Source: a virus. Taken from it: DNA of 26,672 bases. The notes under the pieces were generated by a model. The model ran no database searches, had not been told where the DNA came from, and was given only the letters and a program-made list of their open reading frames with translations. The position numbers were made by a program, and so were the translations under genes. This document shows positions 7,446 to 17,700 of the stretch, piece by piece; positions within the stretch are counted from its first letter, which is position 1; every line of letters begins with the position of its first letter. Location: positions 1 to 26,672 of the IMG/VR virus record IMGVR_UViG_3300030106_004805. The stretch is one strand, 5' to 3'.

Positions 7446-7946
7446 ATGACTCAAAAATTCTATCCGACCTTGACTGCTATCCCCCGATTGAGTGTGGGTG
7501 AGAAGATGTTTCGCAAGACATTGATCAACCAATACGAAGAAGCCATGGTGGTAAGCGTCTTGTCGAATGACAAGGAGTCGCCCATCTGGACCGCTACACT
7601 CATGACCAAAAACGGCATCGAGTTTGTCAGCGGTGCCGTCGAGCATCGATCGATCCATGATTGGATGCCTATCGGTTGGGTGTTTGACGTAGAAAAGGTT
7701 GGTTGGATTCCACCACAAGACATCTTGCGTAGCGATGATGATGACGTTGTCATTGAAGATCCAGTCGAGGCGGAGCGCGTCAATCGGGAAGCTATCTTCG
7801 ATATCCCCGCTCCTTGGGCAGAAGAGAAGTACATGTCCTGGCGCGCTCGGGTCCTTAAGTCACAACCGTCTCTTAGAGGCACAGATAAGATTTATGATAA
7901 GTTGTCTGCAGCCTGGAAGCAGAAGACGTATGAGATTACCATCTAG
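7446..7946 (+). CDS. Hypothetical virion-module protein, 166 aa, HMG-box-like C-terminal helices
   Basis: I do not recognise a family. The first 90 residues look beta-rich (MVVSVLSNDKESPIWTATLM, then IGWVFDVEKVGWIPPQ), followed by an acidic patch (SDDDDVVIEDP) and a helical C terminus. That last part (about residues 124-160) has aromatic and Pro spacing Y129, W132, P141, L143, L153, W157 in the arrangement seen in HMG-box-like helices (aromatic-x-x-Trp ... Pro-x-Leu ... Leu-x-x-x-Trp-Lys), but I cannot confirm homology. AGAGG precedes the ATG by seven bases, and the gene sits tightly between the adaptor candidate and the nozzle candidate. A head-completion or tail assembly role is likely from location only. 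Confidence 0.75.
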   Translation: MTQKFYPTLTAIPRLSVGEKMFRKTLINQYEEAMVVSVLSNDKESPIWTATLMTKNGIEFVSGAVEHRSIHDWMPIGWVFDVEKVGWIPPQDILRSDDDDVVIEDPVEAERVNREAIFDIPAPWAEEKYMSWRARVLKSQPSLRGTDKIYDKLSAAWKQKTYEITI

Positions 7947-7959
7947 TTGAGGTGAATCT

Positions 7960-10389
7960 GTGGGTGGTCCGACGGAGCAAAGCACGAGTACGGTCTTCAT
8001 TCCTCCGGGAGAAGGTCGACAAACCTTTTCTCCTCAGCCACTGGCTTGGCTCGTAGAGAACCTTGAGATTGGTCCCGATGACATTCTTCAGAGTGTTGTT
8101 GGGCCCAGTATCATTCGAACTAAGGCGCAAGCGTTTAAGTCTGTGGTTGGGTATGAGGACGTCGAGATCGATATCGATGAAGCTTTGACCAGCGCTTGGC
8201 CTTCCTCAGTTCCGACATATGGCTATAAGACGGGTGAGCCCGTCAGTATTTTTTCGGCGTCGTTGCTGAATGGTGCGGCTCAGATGTTGCTGTACCGTAT
8301 TGGGCCTCGTCTGTTTTCGTTTCATGGCGGGATGGACGATGCAGACGAGGTCCTCATCGACAACTTGACTGTTACGACGGACTCTAAGTACGTCGATCAG
8401 TACGTGGTGATCAATGATAAGATCATCTTTTTCAACGGTGTCGACCAGCCCCAGGTCATCACATACGAGGGTCAAGTCACCCCACTGGGCTTCGACAAAA
8501 AGGCTGCGACAGTAGCGGTATCTTCTCCGAGCCAGCCTGATTTTGAAGATGTACCGAACTACTACCCGAACTCTATGGGTTACTCCTGGCAGGGTCGTAT
8601 CGGAACTCCAGGTGACGAACTGAGTGGGCAGACCGCTTCTTTGCTCAAAGGTGCTTGGTACTACTACGTTCAGTACGAAGACATACACGGAAATCTGTCA
8701 GAGTTTTCTCCGCCCAGCGATCCAGCTACGATTCACACGAATCAAGCAGATCCATACTTCACGCCGGGGGTAGCTCAAAAAGAAAGTAGCTCAGGTGGTG
8801 TTACTACCACCCTCCCGGTTATTTTGGCCGGAATGTTCAGAATCACGAAGAACACGATCCCTACCGGCGTTGAAATTGATGATCTGACGCGGCGATTTTT
8901 GCTGAAGTCATCGGGTGAACTACCTGAGCACGCAGTAGCCACTAGGATTTTCCGCACGCAGGATACGAACCATAAGGATCAGACGCCTAAGTTCCTTGCT
9001 CGGATTCCGGGTACACGTCAGTTTTACTTCGACGACAACAATGCTGACAGTGATCTTGGGATGGAGTGGTCCGAAACTGTCTCCGTTCCTGTCTTCAAGG
9101 TTGGTTGCTCGCATCAAGGTCGGCTTGTGATCGGCAACGTACCGGGCGCTCCCGGCATCGTCAGGCAGTCTCAGCCGGGGTTTGCTGGTACGTTCGAGGC
9201 CAAAGACTTTATCTACCCCGACAGCCAAGGTGCTGAGATTACGGCCCTGGCGTCGAGCAACGGCAGCCTCATTGCCTTTACTCAGACGGCAACGTATTTG
9301 ATCTCCGACGACTTTACGACCTCAAAGCCGCTGGCGACAGGGATCGGGTGCGTATCTCAGAAGTCGATCCAATCGATGAGGGACGGCACCCTTATTTGGC
9401 TTGCGTCGGACGGGTTCTACGCCCTGAATCTTTCAGGTGGCCTCACGAAGATTTCTAATCCCATACAGAAGATCTTCGATAATGAACTCAATGAGAGTCA
9501 GTTTTATCGGGCGGCTTCTGTAATCGACCATCATACTGGCGAGTATCGATGTGCTTTGGCCGAGCGCGGACGAAACAGAAACACGTTGATAATGTGCTTC
9601 GACGGGAAGTATTGGCGACGTCAAACATTGGGTTTGAACGTGGCTGATTTATGCTCTGTAAAGGACCACACTCACTTGACTTTAGCTGTGGGCTCCGATC
9701 CCAGAGAGTTGGGTTTACCGTCTATTCAGGGTTCTGAGTTTCGCGGTTATCTAGATCTTGCTCGCGTCTTTGTTTTGAACCGTCAGACTACGGATTACTT
9801 TGGCCCTCCTCGGAGGGTGCGGTACCGTTCTGCGTGGTTGAGATCTGGTGATTACGGGCTTGTACCTACAAACGTAAGAAGCTTGTACGTGGGTCTACTA
9901 GACTCTTGGGTGGGTACGGCGACAGTGCGTCTGTATCGAAACGGTTCTTGGAATCCAGTAGCTGAGATGCACGATCTATTGCTTCATGGACCCGATGACG
10001 GATCTGAGCTTATCGATGATGTTGCTTCGGAGGCAGTCGTTGGTGAAGCGCGAACCCGCGATAGTCGAGTTTTCTGGCGGCAGGTACCCGTGGATATCCG
10101 CAATGCCAACTGCTGGGCTTTTGAGCTTGAGCTTATCGGTAGTCCCGCACCAAGATTTGTAGAGGAAGCGGATGAGAAGACGGAACTCACACGCGATCAA
10201 CACGAAGGTATTGGTTGGTCTAATCTTTTTGACGACCCGCAAGATGGACTGACCGAATTCGATAGTCGCAAATCGGATCCTCACATGTGGGAATTGGGCC
10301 GCCTCAAGATTGCAGCATTCGCCTTCGATGTCAGTATTGCAACTAAGGGCTCACCACTGGGCCGCGTACCCTACAGGCAGGATAAATAA
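7960..10389 (+). CDS. Tail nozzle-like protein (T7 gp12-type), 809 aa
   Basis: GTG start with GAGGTG seven bases upstream. In podoviruses the nozzle is a ring of large beta-propeller-like subunits that closes the tail end. The sequence is nearly all beta and shows features common in that family. An FN3/Ig-like passage WYYYVQYEDIHGNLSEFSPP (about 233-252) is followed by ATRIFRTQD. Then come propeller-blade-like repeats: ITALASSNGSLIAFTQTATY (about 426-445), GCVSQKSIQSMRDGTLIWLA (about 460-479) with DGFYALN, and RCALAERGRNRNTLIMCFDG. The length matches nozzle proteins (about 800 residues) and the gene follows the adaptor candidate, as in T7. No enzymatic motif is seen. Its stop overlaps the next start (TAATG). 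I am confident it is a tail structural protein, less so about the exact homologue. Confidence 0.65.
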   Translation: MGGPTEQSTSTVFIPPGEGRQTFSPQPLAWLVENLEIGPDDILQSVVGPSIIRTKAQAFKSVVGYEDVEIDIDEALTSAWPSSVPTYGYKTGEPVSIFSASLLNGAAQMLLYRIGPRLFSFHGGMDDADEVLIDNLTVTTDSKYVDQYVVINDKIIFFNGVDQPQVITYEGQVTPLGFDKKAATVAVSSPSQPDFEDVPNYYPNSMGYSWQGRIGTPGDELSGQTASLLKGAWYYYVQYEDIHGNLSEFSPPSDPATIHTNQADPYFTPGVAQKESSSGGVTTTLPVILAGMFRITKNTIPTGVEIDDLTRRFLLKSSGELPEHAVATRIFRTQDTNHKDQTPKFLARIPGTRQFYFDDNNADSDLGMEWSETVSVPVFKVGCSHQGRLVIGNVPGAPGIVRQSQPGFAGTFEAKDFIYPDSQGAEITALASSNGSLIAFTQTATYLISDDFTTSKPLATGIGCVSQKSIQSMRDGTLIWLASDGFYALNLSGGLTKISNPIQKIFDNELNESQFYRAASVIDHHTGEYRCALAERGRNRNTLIMCFDGKYWRRQTLGLNVADLCSVKDHTHLTLAVGSDPRELGLPSIQGSEFRGYLDLARVFVLNRQTTDYFGPPRRVRYRSAWLRSGDYGLVPTNVRSLYVGLLDSWVGTATVRLYRNGSWNPVAEMHDLLLHGPDDGSELIDDVASEAVVGEARTRDSRVFWRQVPVDIRNANCWAFELELIGSPAPRFVEEADEKTELTRDQHEGIGWSNLFDDPQDGLTEFDSRKSDPHMWELGRLKIAAFAFDVSIATKGSPLGRVPYRQDK

Positions 10390-13001
10390 TGCCTCATATT
10401 TTTCCCCGGCGATTCTTGCGTACTCGAGATGTTCTTGATCCGTCCGACTTCAATGAAGATTTTCATCCAGTATACGATACTCTTCAAGGAAGGCTGGATC
10501 GAACCAACTTCAATGCGGCCGATCTCAAGGCAAATCTACGTCCGCATCCCGATAGCTCAGCTACATTGACGACAGGACTAACGTCAGATCGAGGACCTAG
10601 TGTTGCCGAGGGTGCGTATTTCAAGACTCATGTGTCGCAAGTAGAGAGTCGATTCGAGGTATGGGAGAGCAACAGTGCAAGCGCATCGCGGGTACCTCTC
10701 AATTTCGTTGAGCCCGATGGGTCTACGTTTAGAGACATATACGAGTTCACAGGCTCAAGCCCGAATGCATACCCATCGATAATTCCTAACCATGGCGCTT
10801 GGTCAGCGGTGAAGAACGAAGATCTATCGGACAGTCAAAAACTTACTTTTAAGACGGGTCACGCTAAGATCTGGGTGTCTGCGTACGCGCAGTACATCTG
10901 GCAGGGGTTCTTTGAATATAAGAAGCCGTGGATTCCAGGCAATCGAAGATATAGTGGAGCCGACCTACATACCCCAGATCCGCCATCTTCATGGGCTTTT
11001 CAAGACGGCTCGTTTCAGAATGAGAGTATTGCTACAAGAGAGCGAGAAGTACTCAATTTGCTGGGACCGTCCAAGACACACGAATCTTTACCGACTCCAA
11101 CTTCAATGAACATAGCTGGTAATGTGCAAGTGTATGATGAACCGTTTGCGTTCCCGCTGAACGAAAGGCAGGCGGTACACACGACTAAAAATGACTTCGC
11201 TGATGAGGTTTTATTTCCCCACAAGAACGGCTACCACCACATTTCGCGCGGCTTTAATCCTTGCTTGGTTCAGTTCGCTATCCGACTCGATGGAAAAATT
11301 ATCGAGGAGACGATTACTGGTAAGCGTATGCCTTTTGAGGAGTCTCCGCATGGACTTCGTGTTGATGACAGTCCTAGAACAACGTCACAAGACGAAATCG
11401 AGGCCGCTACTTTTTTGAACTTGTTAGGAGAAACCGCTGACTATTCTGCCTTAGAGCACCAGACAGGGCAGCGTTCTTTTTCCGTAAAATCAACGTTGGG
11501 GGAAAGCGGCAACGCACGTCCCGGCCAGAAGATCAAAACATCAAGAGCAGTATCATACGGACCAGAAGTAATGCCCGTGCGACTGGGTACTGTACTTGAA
11601 GTGCAGCCAGGAGAGCACACGATTGAGTTGTGTGTGCGCCGACTACAGAGAAAGAAGGGTAAGTTTAAGGTCGGGGATTTCGTTGGTGTTTTCTCGCGAC
11701 GTCTAGTTGCATTCGAGCTACCAATCCACCCACTCCGTACCCCTACAGACATCGGCGGTTTGGACACTCTGGGGCTTCAAATAGACCCAATGAGTAAGAT
11801 CCCCGCTTTTAAGACTGAGACAGAATTGCGGGATGCCAATGTATCTGATGTCCGAAGCACTTTGAGTGATGAAATAAATAATCTTCCTGACGAAGCTTTA
11901 GATGATGAAGTTCTAAGCAATCGTTATCTACCTAGTAAAGTCGTGTTTGCAGAAACTGCAACAATGTCACCTACTCACATAGTCGACGAGTTTACTGGAA
12001 TATTTCGATCCGAATCAAATGCTCACTCAACAGAGGCAATTTTTCCTGGCTATAAACATGGAGACGCGCTTTCCAACAATGTGGTGGCGCAGTCCAAAAG
12101 TGGTTGGCGGCTGGCTACGGGTGACTTGCTTTCGACGAGCAGGATGGGCTGGCTTCAGCTTCAAATGTCCGAAGGTGCTGATAAATTAAGTGTCACTCCG
12201 CCCGTTGTTGAACGAGTGTTGCGTCCAAATGAGCAACTGATTTTGATGATGGACGTGGAGTTGAGGGGCATCGAACCGCTGTATTCTGACGACGGACTCG
12301 ATGCGCTACAGTGCATGACTAAGTTTACTGATGCTCAGTTGTTACGTGAGATTGCTCGTGACTATCTTCGTTATTGTTTAGCTGAACGATACCTCGACTT
12401 GTTTGCAATGTTTGCCATTGGCTACAAAGAGGATGGCTCATGGATCGTATCAACAGATGCCGCGCCGTCGGTAGTCAACTCGTTCAACTGGATTAATCGC
12501 CACGCAACATTTGACTGTTCGTCTCATATGGCTGACCTTCCCATAGCGAGACTGGGAGGTAAAAATTTTTGGGATCACGATCCGCGTTGGGATCGTGTCG
12601 ACAGCGGACCTTTTTTCGCCGATAATCAAGATGAGGACGGTTATATTGCAAGCGGAGCCAAGACTGGGGGTAATCTTCTCCGCAGTAATCTTGGCGTAAA
12701 CATACCCATCATGACTGTGATTGAGAATACGGGGACCACAAATCGGACGATCACCGAGTTCGGAGGGTTTGCTTGTACCATGGTTCCAAGCATTTGGACC
12801 AAAGGCCATGGTCTAAGTAATCCTCGACAGTTTACCGAAGCCTTGACACCTGAAGAGAAAGCAGTAGGTCATCTGTTTGACGAATGGCTGTATCCTATTC
12901 ATCGTGTATGGACATCGCCTGTAGGTGGCCGGAATATCTTAAAGGGCGTCAAAGTGCACTTTGGCAATGCTCGACTTACTGCAATCAAGGTTAAAAAGTG
13001 A
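10389..13001 (+). CDS. Large tail or fibre-associated structural protein, 870 aa
   Basis: ATG overlaps the previous stop in a TAATG, with AGGA seven bases before. Near the N terminus LQGRLDRTNFNAADLKANL (residues 32-50) has the form L-x-G-x-L-D-x-x-N, often seen at the start of phage tail or fibre proteins that trimerise. The middle is beta-rich, with GYHHISRGFNPCLVQFAIRL (281-300); residues 475-560 form an acidic, probably flexible linker (LRDANVSDVRSTLSDEINNL and following) encoded by AT-richer DNA; the C-terminal third is again globular, with SAIW-like and Trp-rich segments. No pectate-lyase or endosialidase catalytic motif is evident. The architecture is shared with the next gene (see findings). 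A tail-spike or fibre-anchor role is plausible, unproven. Confidence 0.6.
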   Translation: MPHIFPRRFLRTRDVLDPSDFNEDFHPVYDTLQGRLDRTNFNAADLKANLRPHPDSSATLTTGLTSDRGPSVAEGAYFKTHVSQVESRFEVWESNSASASRVPLNFVEPDGSTFRDIYEFTGSSPNAYPSIIPNHGAWSAVKNEDLSDSQKLTFKTGHAKIWVSAYAQYIWQGFFEYKKPWIPGNRRYSGADLHTPDPPSSWAFQDGSFQNESIATREREVLNLLGPSKTHESLPTPTSMNIAGNVQVYDEPFAFPLNERQAVHTTKNDFADEVLFPHKNGYHHISRGFNPCLVQFAIRLDGKIIEETITGKRMPFEESPHGLRVDDSPRTTSQDEIEAATFLNLLGETADYSALEHQTGQRSFSVKSTLGESGNARPGQKIKTSRAVSYGPEVMPVRLGTVLEVQPGEHTIELCVRRLQRKKGKFKVGDFVGVFSRRLVAFELPIHPLRTPTDIGGLDTLGLQIDPMSKIPAFKTETELRDANVSDVRSTLSDEINNLPDEALDDEVLSNRYLPSKVVFAETATMSPTHIVDEFTGIFRSESNAHSTEAIFPGYKHGDALSNNVVAQSKSGWRLATGDLLSTSRMGWLQLQMSEGADKLSVTPPVVERVLRPNEQLILMMDVELRGIEPLYSDDGLDALQCMTKFTDAQLLREIARDYLRYCLAERYLDLFAMFAIGYKEDGSWIVSTDAAPSVVNSFNWINRHATFDCSSHMADLPIARLGGKNFWDHDPRWDRVDSGPFFADNQDEDGYIASGAKTGGNLLRSNLGVNIPIMTVIENTGTTNRTITEFGGFACTMVPSIWTKGHGLSNPRQFTEALTPEEKAVGHLFDEWLYPIHRVWTSPVGGRNILKGVKVHFGNARLTAIKVKK

Positions 13002-13007
13002 GCTTCG

Positions 13008-13970
13008 ATGCCTAAGATTACGCTACCCCCGATTCCTGTACAGGGCTCTCGACTTCTTACTGAGCGTCGGTTTAGTGATGTTGATGAGCCGTATACGGTT
13101 GCGACTCACGCACGACTTGACACTCCGCAACAAGACTCAGGTCTTATGTCGCAGATGAATGGTCGACTGACGGTAGACAATTTGTCTGAAAACTTTGTAG
13201 TCGAGGACTACCATATTCAGCCTGAGCAAGCGTCACTCGGTCGCGTAGAGTCGATGCTTACATCTTCAACTGTGTATGGCAGCGGTATACCTCAGACCCA
13301 AGATGCCGATAACTTTTTCGCTTTGCCGGGCTGTTCTTTGAAATGGTATCAGCCCTATGCCACCTCGATGTCCCTCATGCAATGGTCGCTCTTCTTCAGC
13401 TACAATTCTTGGCGCGGTGTCTACAAGGACAAAGATGGCGAGAATCATAGTGGTGGAGTGAACTCACTGATCACACTACGCTGTCGTTTGGATGACACCA
13501 TTGTGCCCGCGAGTACTCGAACACTCGGTCAGAACATGTTCCATCCGCTTTCTCCGGGCGCTCTTGACAGGGACGATCAGACTGGGCCTGGAATGTCGGT
13601 CTTTGATTTTTTTGCTGACAAGTACTTCCCGACGGTCTTCGGTGACTTTGGTGTGGATTACGATCGAGAAAGAAATATCGACGAGGATAATCCGGCTAAT
13701 TTTATGAACTTCAGAGGTGGCAATCCTCAGTACGTGCAGACTGAAGCGCACACTGGGCGGCAGCTTGATCTGCACCATATGGCCACATTGACGAAGGGGT
13801 ATCACCAGATTTCGATCGAGTGCTCGATTCAGACTCCGGAAGGTGCCTCTGTGTACTTGCAGAATGCGGGCTCACCACGCAAGTCAATGATCCGTAATCG
13901 TGGCTACTTTGACCTTGTCGGCAAACTGAGCTTGGGTATTCGGAACGCACGCGTTCTGAACTTGTTATGA
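13008..13970 (+). CDS. Tail/virion structural protein, 320 aa, similar in plan to its upstream neighbour
   Basis: I do not recognise a named family. The N-terminal third holds MNGRLTVDNLSENFVVEDYH (residues 50-69), the same G-R-L-x-x-x-N pattern as in the 870-aa protein. The middle is beta-rich and aromatic (MSLMQWSLFFSYNSWRGVY), and the C terminus has TKGYHQISIECSIQTPEGAS (262-281), which parallels GYHHISRGF of the neighbour. It ends in a beta hairpin-like RNARVLNLL. There is no signal peptide or membrane segment. Only six bases separate it from the preceding stop, and GTGAG lies just before the ATG. Likely a tail component such as a fibre base or a short fibre. Confidence 0.6.
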   Translation: MPKITLPPIPVQGSRLLTERRFSDVDEPYTVATHARLDTPQQDSGLMSQMNGRLTVDNLSENFVVEDYHIQPEQASLGRVESMLTSSTVYGSGIPQTQDADNFFALPGCSLKWYQPYATSMSLMQWSLFFSYNSWRGVYKDKDGENHSGGVNSLITLRCRLDDTIVPASTRTLGQNMFHPLSPGALDRDDQTGPGMSVFDFFADKYFPTVFGDFGVDYDRERNIDEDNPANFMNFRGGNPQYVQTEAHTGRQLDLHHMATLTKGYHQISIECSIQTPEGASVYLQNAGSPRKSMIRNRGYFDLVGKLSLGIRNARVLNLL

Positions 13971-13993
13971 TGTTTTTACTTTGAGAGGTGGTT

Positions 13994-14776
13994 GTGAGCC
14001 CTGTGCTGCCTAAATTTAGTCTTTCGACCGCGCTGTCTTACTCAGCCCTGTTGGTTTGGTCTTTGCTGCATGACAGTGGCGTTGATGCTGACATTATGAT
14101 GTCTTTTGACCCCATCACCGGCGGACTATTGCTCGCCGGTGCTGGACTTGCTGTTGGTAAGGAAGTTTTAGCGGGTAAGCGGCAGAAGGCAGCGATTGCA
14201 GCCCAAGCGAAGGACGAAGCTAAACGAAAGGCTGCGATTAGAAAGTATATGGGCCCAGAGGCCAAACGAGCCCAGAAAAGATTACGTAGGGGTAAGTACG
14301 GACTCAGTAAGGCGAAGCAGCGAGAAGGTACTGAGGAAATTCAGGCTGCGGCAGAGGCCCAGGTAAAGGGTCAAAGGGCTGAGCTTGAGCGCGGTCAAGG
14401 CCCGTATGGATCTGGTCGTCGAGAAGCGTTGAGGCGCGCTTTGACTGAGCAGCAACAGTCGACCGTCGCACAAGGCAGGCTGGGCACTGCGCGCTTGTCA
14501 GAGCAAGTTGGGGCTCAGCAGCAAGCCGCCGATCGAGGGACGGTTGCACAGTACGGCCAGACTCTTGGTGGCATGGCTTCAGCAGTACCCGGCATGCAGT
14601 ATCAGACTCCAGGCATGGGTGAACGGCTATTCGGCGTCGGCATGCAGGGCCTGACGGGTATGGCAACTCTTGGCACATTTTCCGGCGGCGGAAAGGGTGA
14701 GGATGGCGTTTCCGATAAAGAGCTTGAGGCTGCCGGCGCAGCGTCTACATACGCTAAGCAAGATCGTGGGAATTAA
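13994..14776 (+). CDS. Putative internal virion (ejection) protein, T7 gp14-like in layout, 260 aa
   Basis: I chose GTG 13994 because GAGAGG (13983-13988) ends five bases before it; GTG 13988 overlaps that site, and an ATG at 14096 starting MMSFDPITGG is an alternative. Layout: a hydrophobic N terminus (ALSYSALLVWSLLHDSG), a second hydrophobic Gly/Ala segment (ITGGLLLAGAGLAVGKEVLA, about residues 39-58), a long Lys/Arg/Gln/Ala helix (about 60-175), a third Gly-rich apolar stretch (FGVGMQGLTGMATLGTFSGG) and a flexible acidic tail. T7 gp14, which forms the outer-membrane part of the ejection conduit, has a similar membrane-active N terminus, Gln-rich helix and small apolar patch. The gene is also first of a trio followed by two very large proteins, as gp14-gp15-gp16. 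Direct sequence similarity is not claimed. Confidence 0.5.
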   Translation: MSPVLPKFSLSTALSYSALLVWSLLHDSGVDADIMMSFDPITGGLLLAGAGLAVGKEVLAGKRQKAAIAAQAKDEAKRKAAIRKYMGPEAKRAQKRLRRGKYGLSKAKQREGTEEIQAAAEAQVKGQRAELERGQGPYGSGRREALRRALTEQQQSTVAQGRLGTARLSEQVGAQQQAADRGTVAQYGQTLGGMASAVPGMQYQTPGMGERLFGVGMQGLTGMATLGTFSGGGKGEDGVSDKELEAAGAASTYAKQDRGN

Positions 14777-14778
14777 TA

Positions 14779-17700
14779 ATGGCGTCAACATACGATATGG
14801 TTCACCTGGCTGCGGCCATCCGTAAGTCTCGAGAAGGTAAAGACGGAAAGCCTACAGCCGATGAGGTCTTCACCGAAGCCAAGCGATACGGGTTGCTGCT
14901 CAAGATCGAAGACCGCATCAGTATCAACGAACAGGCGATGTTCAATGCACGAAAGGCTGTGCTGAGAGCCTCTCTGGATTGGCGTAAGTCTGATCGCGAT
15001 TTCATGAAGTATATCGCAGACGTCAAAAACGGGAACATCAAGTTTGAACGTCAGCAAGCGGCGAAACTTCTTAGAGAAGTGCAGAAGAAGGGTGAGAAGG
15101 CTCTCAAAAGTGCAACCATGCATGATGACAGCATGGTTCGCAGGGCGATGGACAACGCCCGAGACAGCAACTACAAACGCGGGCTGAACGCCGATGATGC
15201 GCTTTTCCGCGCGATCTTTGACACTGACCCCTTTGGTGATCCGAATCAAAGGCGGAATCTTAACAAACCAGAACATCGGGGTGCTTTACGAGAACTTCTC
15301 AGGAAGTTCGAAGACAAAAATTCCGGCATCTTGGACATAGACGAGAATGGCGTCGTAACAAACGTTGACGACTTGTTGAGCGAAGATGAAAACATCAATC
15401 CGCTTTTGCAGAATGGCATTATGTCTAAGATGCAAGTGCGGGCGTGGGCTGATGAAGGCGATTCAAATGAACTTCGCGTCTACAACCGGGCGATGGAAGC
15501 AGATGCCGCAGCCCTTGGAGAGGTCAAGGGCGCTCTAGATCGTTTGGGTGCAAAGGCGGGTGAGCTTGAAGACACTCAGCTTGCATTGACGGACGATGCT
15601 GTCAAAGAACTCTTGAGCAGCAGCGCTGGTATGGTAGCGCAGGTTCAGACTGTTCTCGAGAATCCGCAGACGTTCAGCATCGATGACATGGATGCGCTCG
15701 AAAAACAAATGGATGACTTCAAAGAGCTTGAAGACAGCACTACTCGATTGAAAGCTCTTCAGAAAAAAGTCATGCAGGAGAAGCCTGATCGAGCGGAAAA
15801 GCTTCGCCAGAACATGGGAATCAGCATTGCCAGCACGGCATTTCAGTCATGGGCTGCCGACAATGGCTTTGATGAACTTGGTCGGATTGATGCCGACGAA
15901 GACGGAAAGCTCGACTTTGATACCTACGTTCAGGGGCGTGATGACCTGCCTGCGATCATGGCGTTTCATCGGCAGCAAAAGCGGGGTGCGGGTCGCTACG
16001 GTATGCGGAAGATTGGTACCGGGGACATCGTACAGTTTCGCCTCAACGGTGAGTTGATTCAGGGTGAGCGACTGAAGTACCACGCTGCGGATCGTCCGGG
16101 TGTGGTGCGTGTCATGGTGCCTGGACGTGAGCCGCCGACGGTGACTCTTAATCCTGGTGATGTCGATCAGATCGAGATCGTTGCTCGTGATCCTGAGAAG
16201 ACTACACCGACCGATCGACGGGCTCGGCGCGCGCTCTTCTTTAGGGGCGGTGCAATTAAGAGGGCCGTGGATGAGTCTGCGCCGGGCATGGACATCGACG
16301 ATGCGGCCCAGGACAAAGAAGGACAGTTTGTCGTTGATGAGTCGGGTCGTCATCTAACTCAAGATGAATACGACTCAATGGTTGCAAAGAGCATGGCCGA
16401 CAGAGTCATTGTCGGTAAGCGTGTAGGCGATCAAAAGTATCTGGTTCAAGCTGACGGTACGGTGTACAGAATCGATGAGTCGGGTGAGCTTTTCGAGCTT
16501 AGCGAAGAGGGGGTAGATGAAGCCGGGGCAAAAGAACTTGCCGCCGTTGCAGACGCACCTGCTCGTCGAGTGGCGATTGCGGAGGAATCTCCTCCAGGAT
16601 CCGGCAACTTTAGTTCACGTCCGGTAACTGTTGAGGACCTTGAAGCAGATATGTTCCCTCAAACGCACGCATTTGAAGCGCTTGAAGGTGAACCTGATAC
16701 GAGCGGACTAGGCGCAGAGTACTGGGATCAAGTCGAGGCGCAGCGGGGGCCTGTAACGTTGGAGTCGATGGGACTGAAGTACGTTGATAATTTCGATCCA
16801 CGCTCGACCCAGACGTTTAGTAACGAGCGCGTGATTGGTGGTATGAAGTTCGTCGATCTCGATCGGGATGCTGACGAAGAACCGTTCAGTGATGAGCAAG
16901 ACATTGAGGTTGGGGCGGGCGTACCGGGTGAGCAAACGACAGAGCAGGCGATGGCGCAGGCTGAGTACGACGCACTGACTCCCGAGCAAAAGCAGGTCAT
17001 CGAACAATACGATGAGGCGTACCGCAACGCCCCACCAGACAATAGGCCGCAACCACCAGAAGGTTACGAGATTACTCCGAATGGTCTGCGCCCGGTTCCT
17101 GAAGCTCCGATCACGGAGCAAATCGATCAGTCAGCCGCAGAAGTGGGTGAGCGACCTGACGAACGTGAAGACCTCGTTGCGACCGTTGACGAGTTGGGCC
17201 TGCCTACTGAAAGGGAGCCTGCTCCGTTGACTGAGGAGGAGGAGTCTACGATTCGCACTTGGACGGCGCAATCTCAGGATGCGAACCGGCAGGGACTTCC
17301 TGGTCCTGAGGTCCCCGAGGGCTATGTTCTGGTCGAAGGCCGTGGTCTCCAGCCCGAGCGAATGGCACCGAGCGTTGAGCCCGCACCGACCCGAGAGGCT
17401 GAGGATGTTGACGTGTCAGCAGTTGATATGGACGTCGTTGCTCCCCCACCAGCACAGCCGGCCCCTGTAGAGGCGAAGCCGGTTGAAGTTCTTTCTGATG
17501 AGGACATCGATGCTCTTTCGGCACCTTCTCCAAAGATTGAAGACGAGTTCCCGCCCCCGCCACCAACTGCGGAACTTCCTACTGATGTAGAAGATGCGCT
17601 TCGTGCTACCCCCGAGAGTGAGAAAGCAAAGAAGGCGAAAGCCGCAGAGGCCAAGCGAAAGGCAGATGCTGAGGCAGCAGAGACGGCCGATCCTGACCCA

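Noticed and set aside
13988-13993. GTG 13988 as start of the 260-aa protein
   Set aside because: It overlaps the GAGAGG ribosome site; GTG 13994 has correct spacing. ATG 14096 remains possible but would discard an apolar segment in a well-positioned frame.
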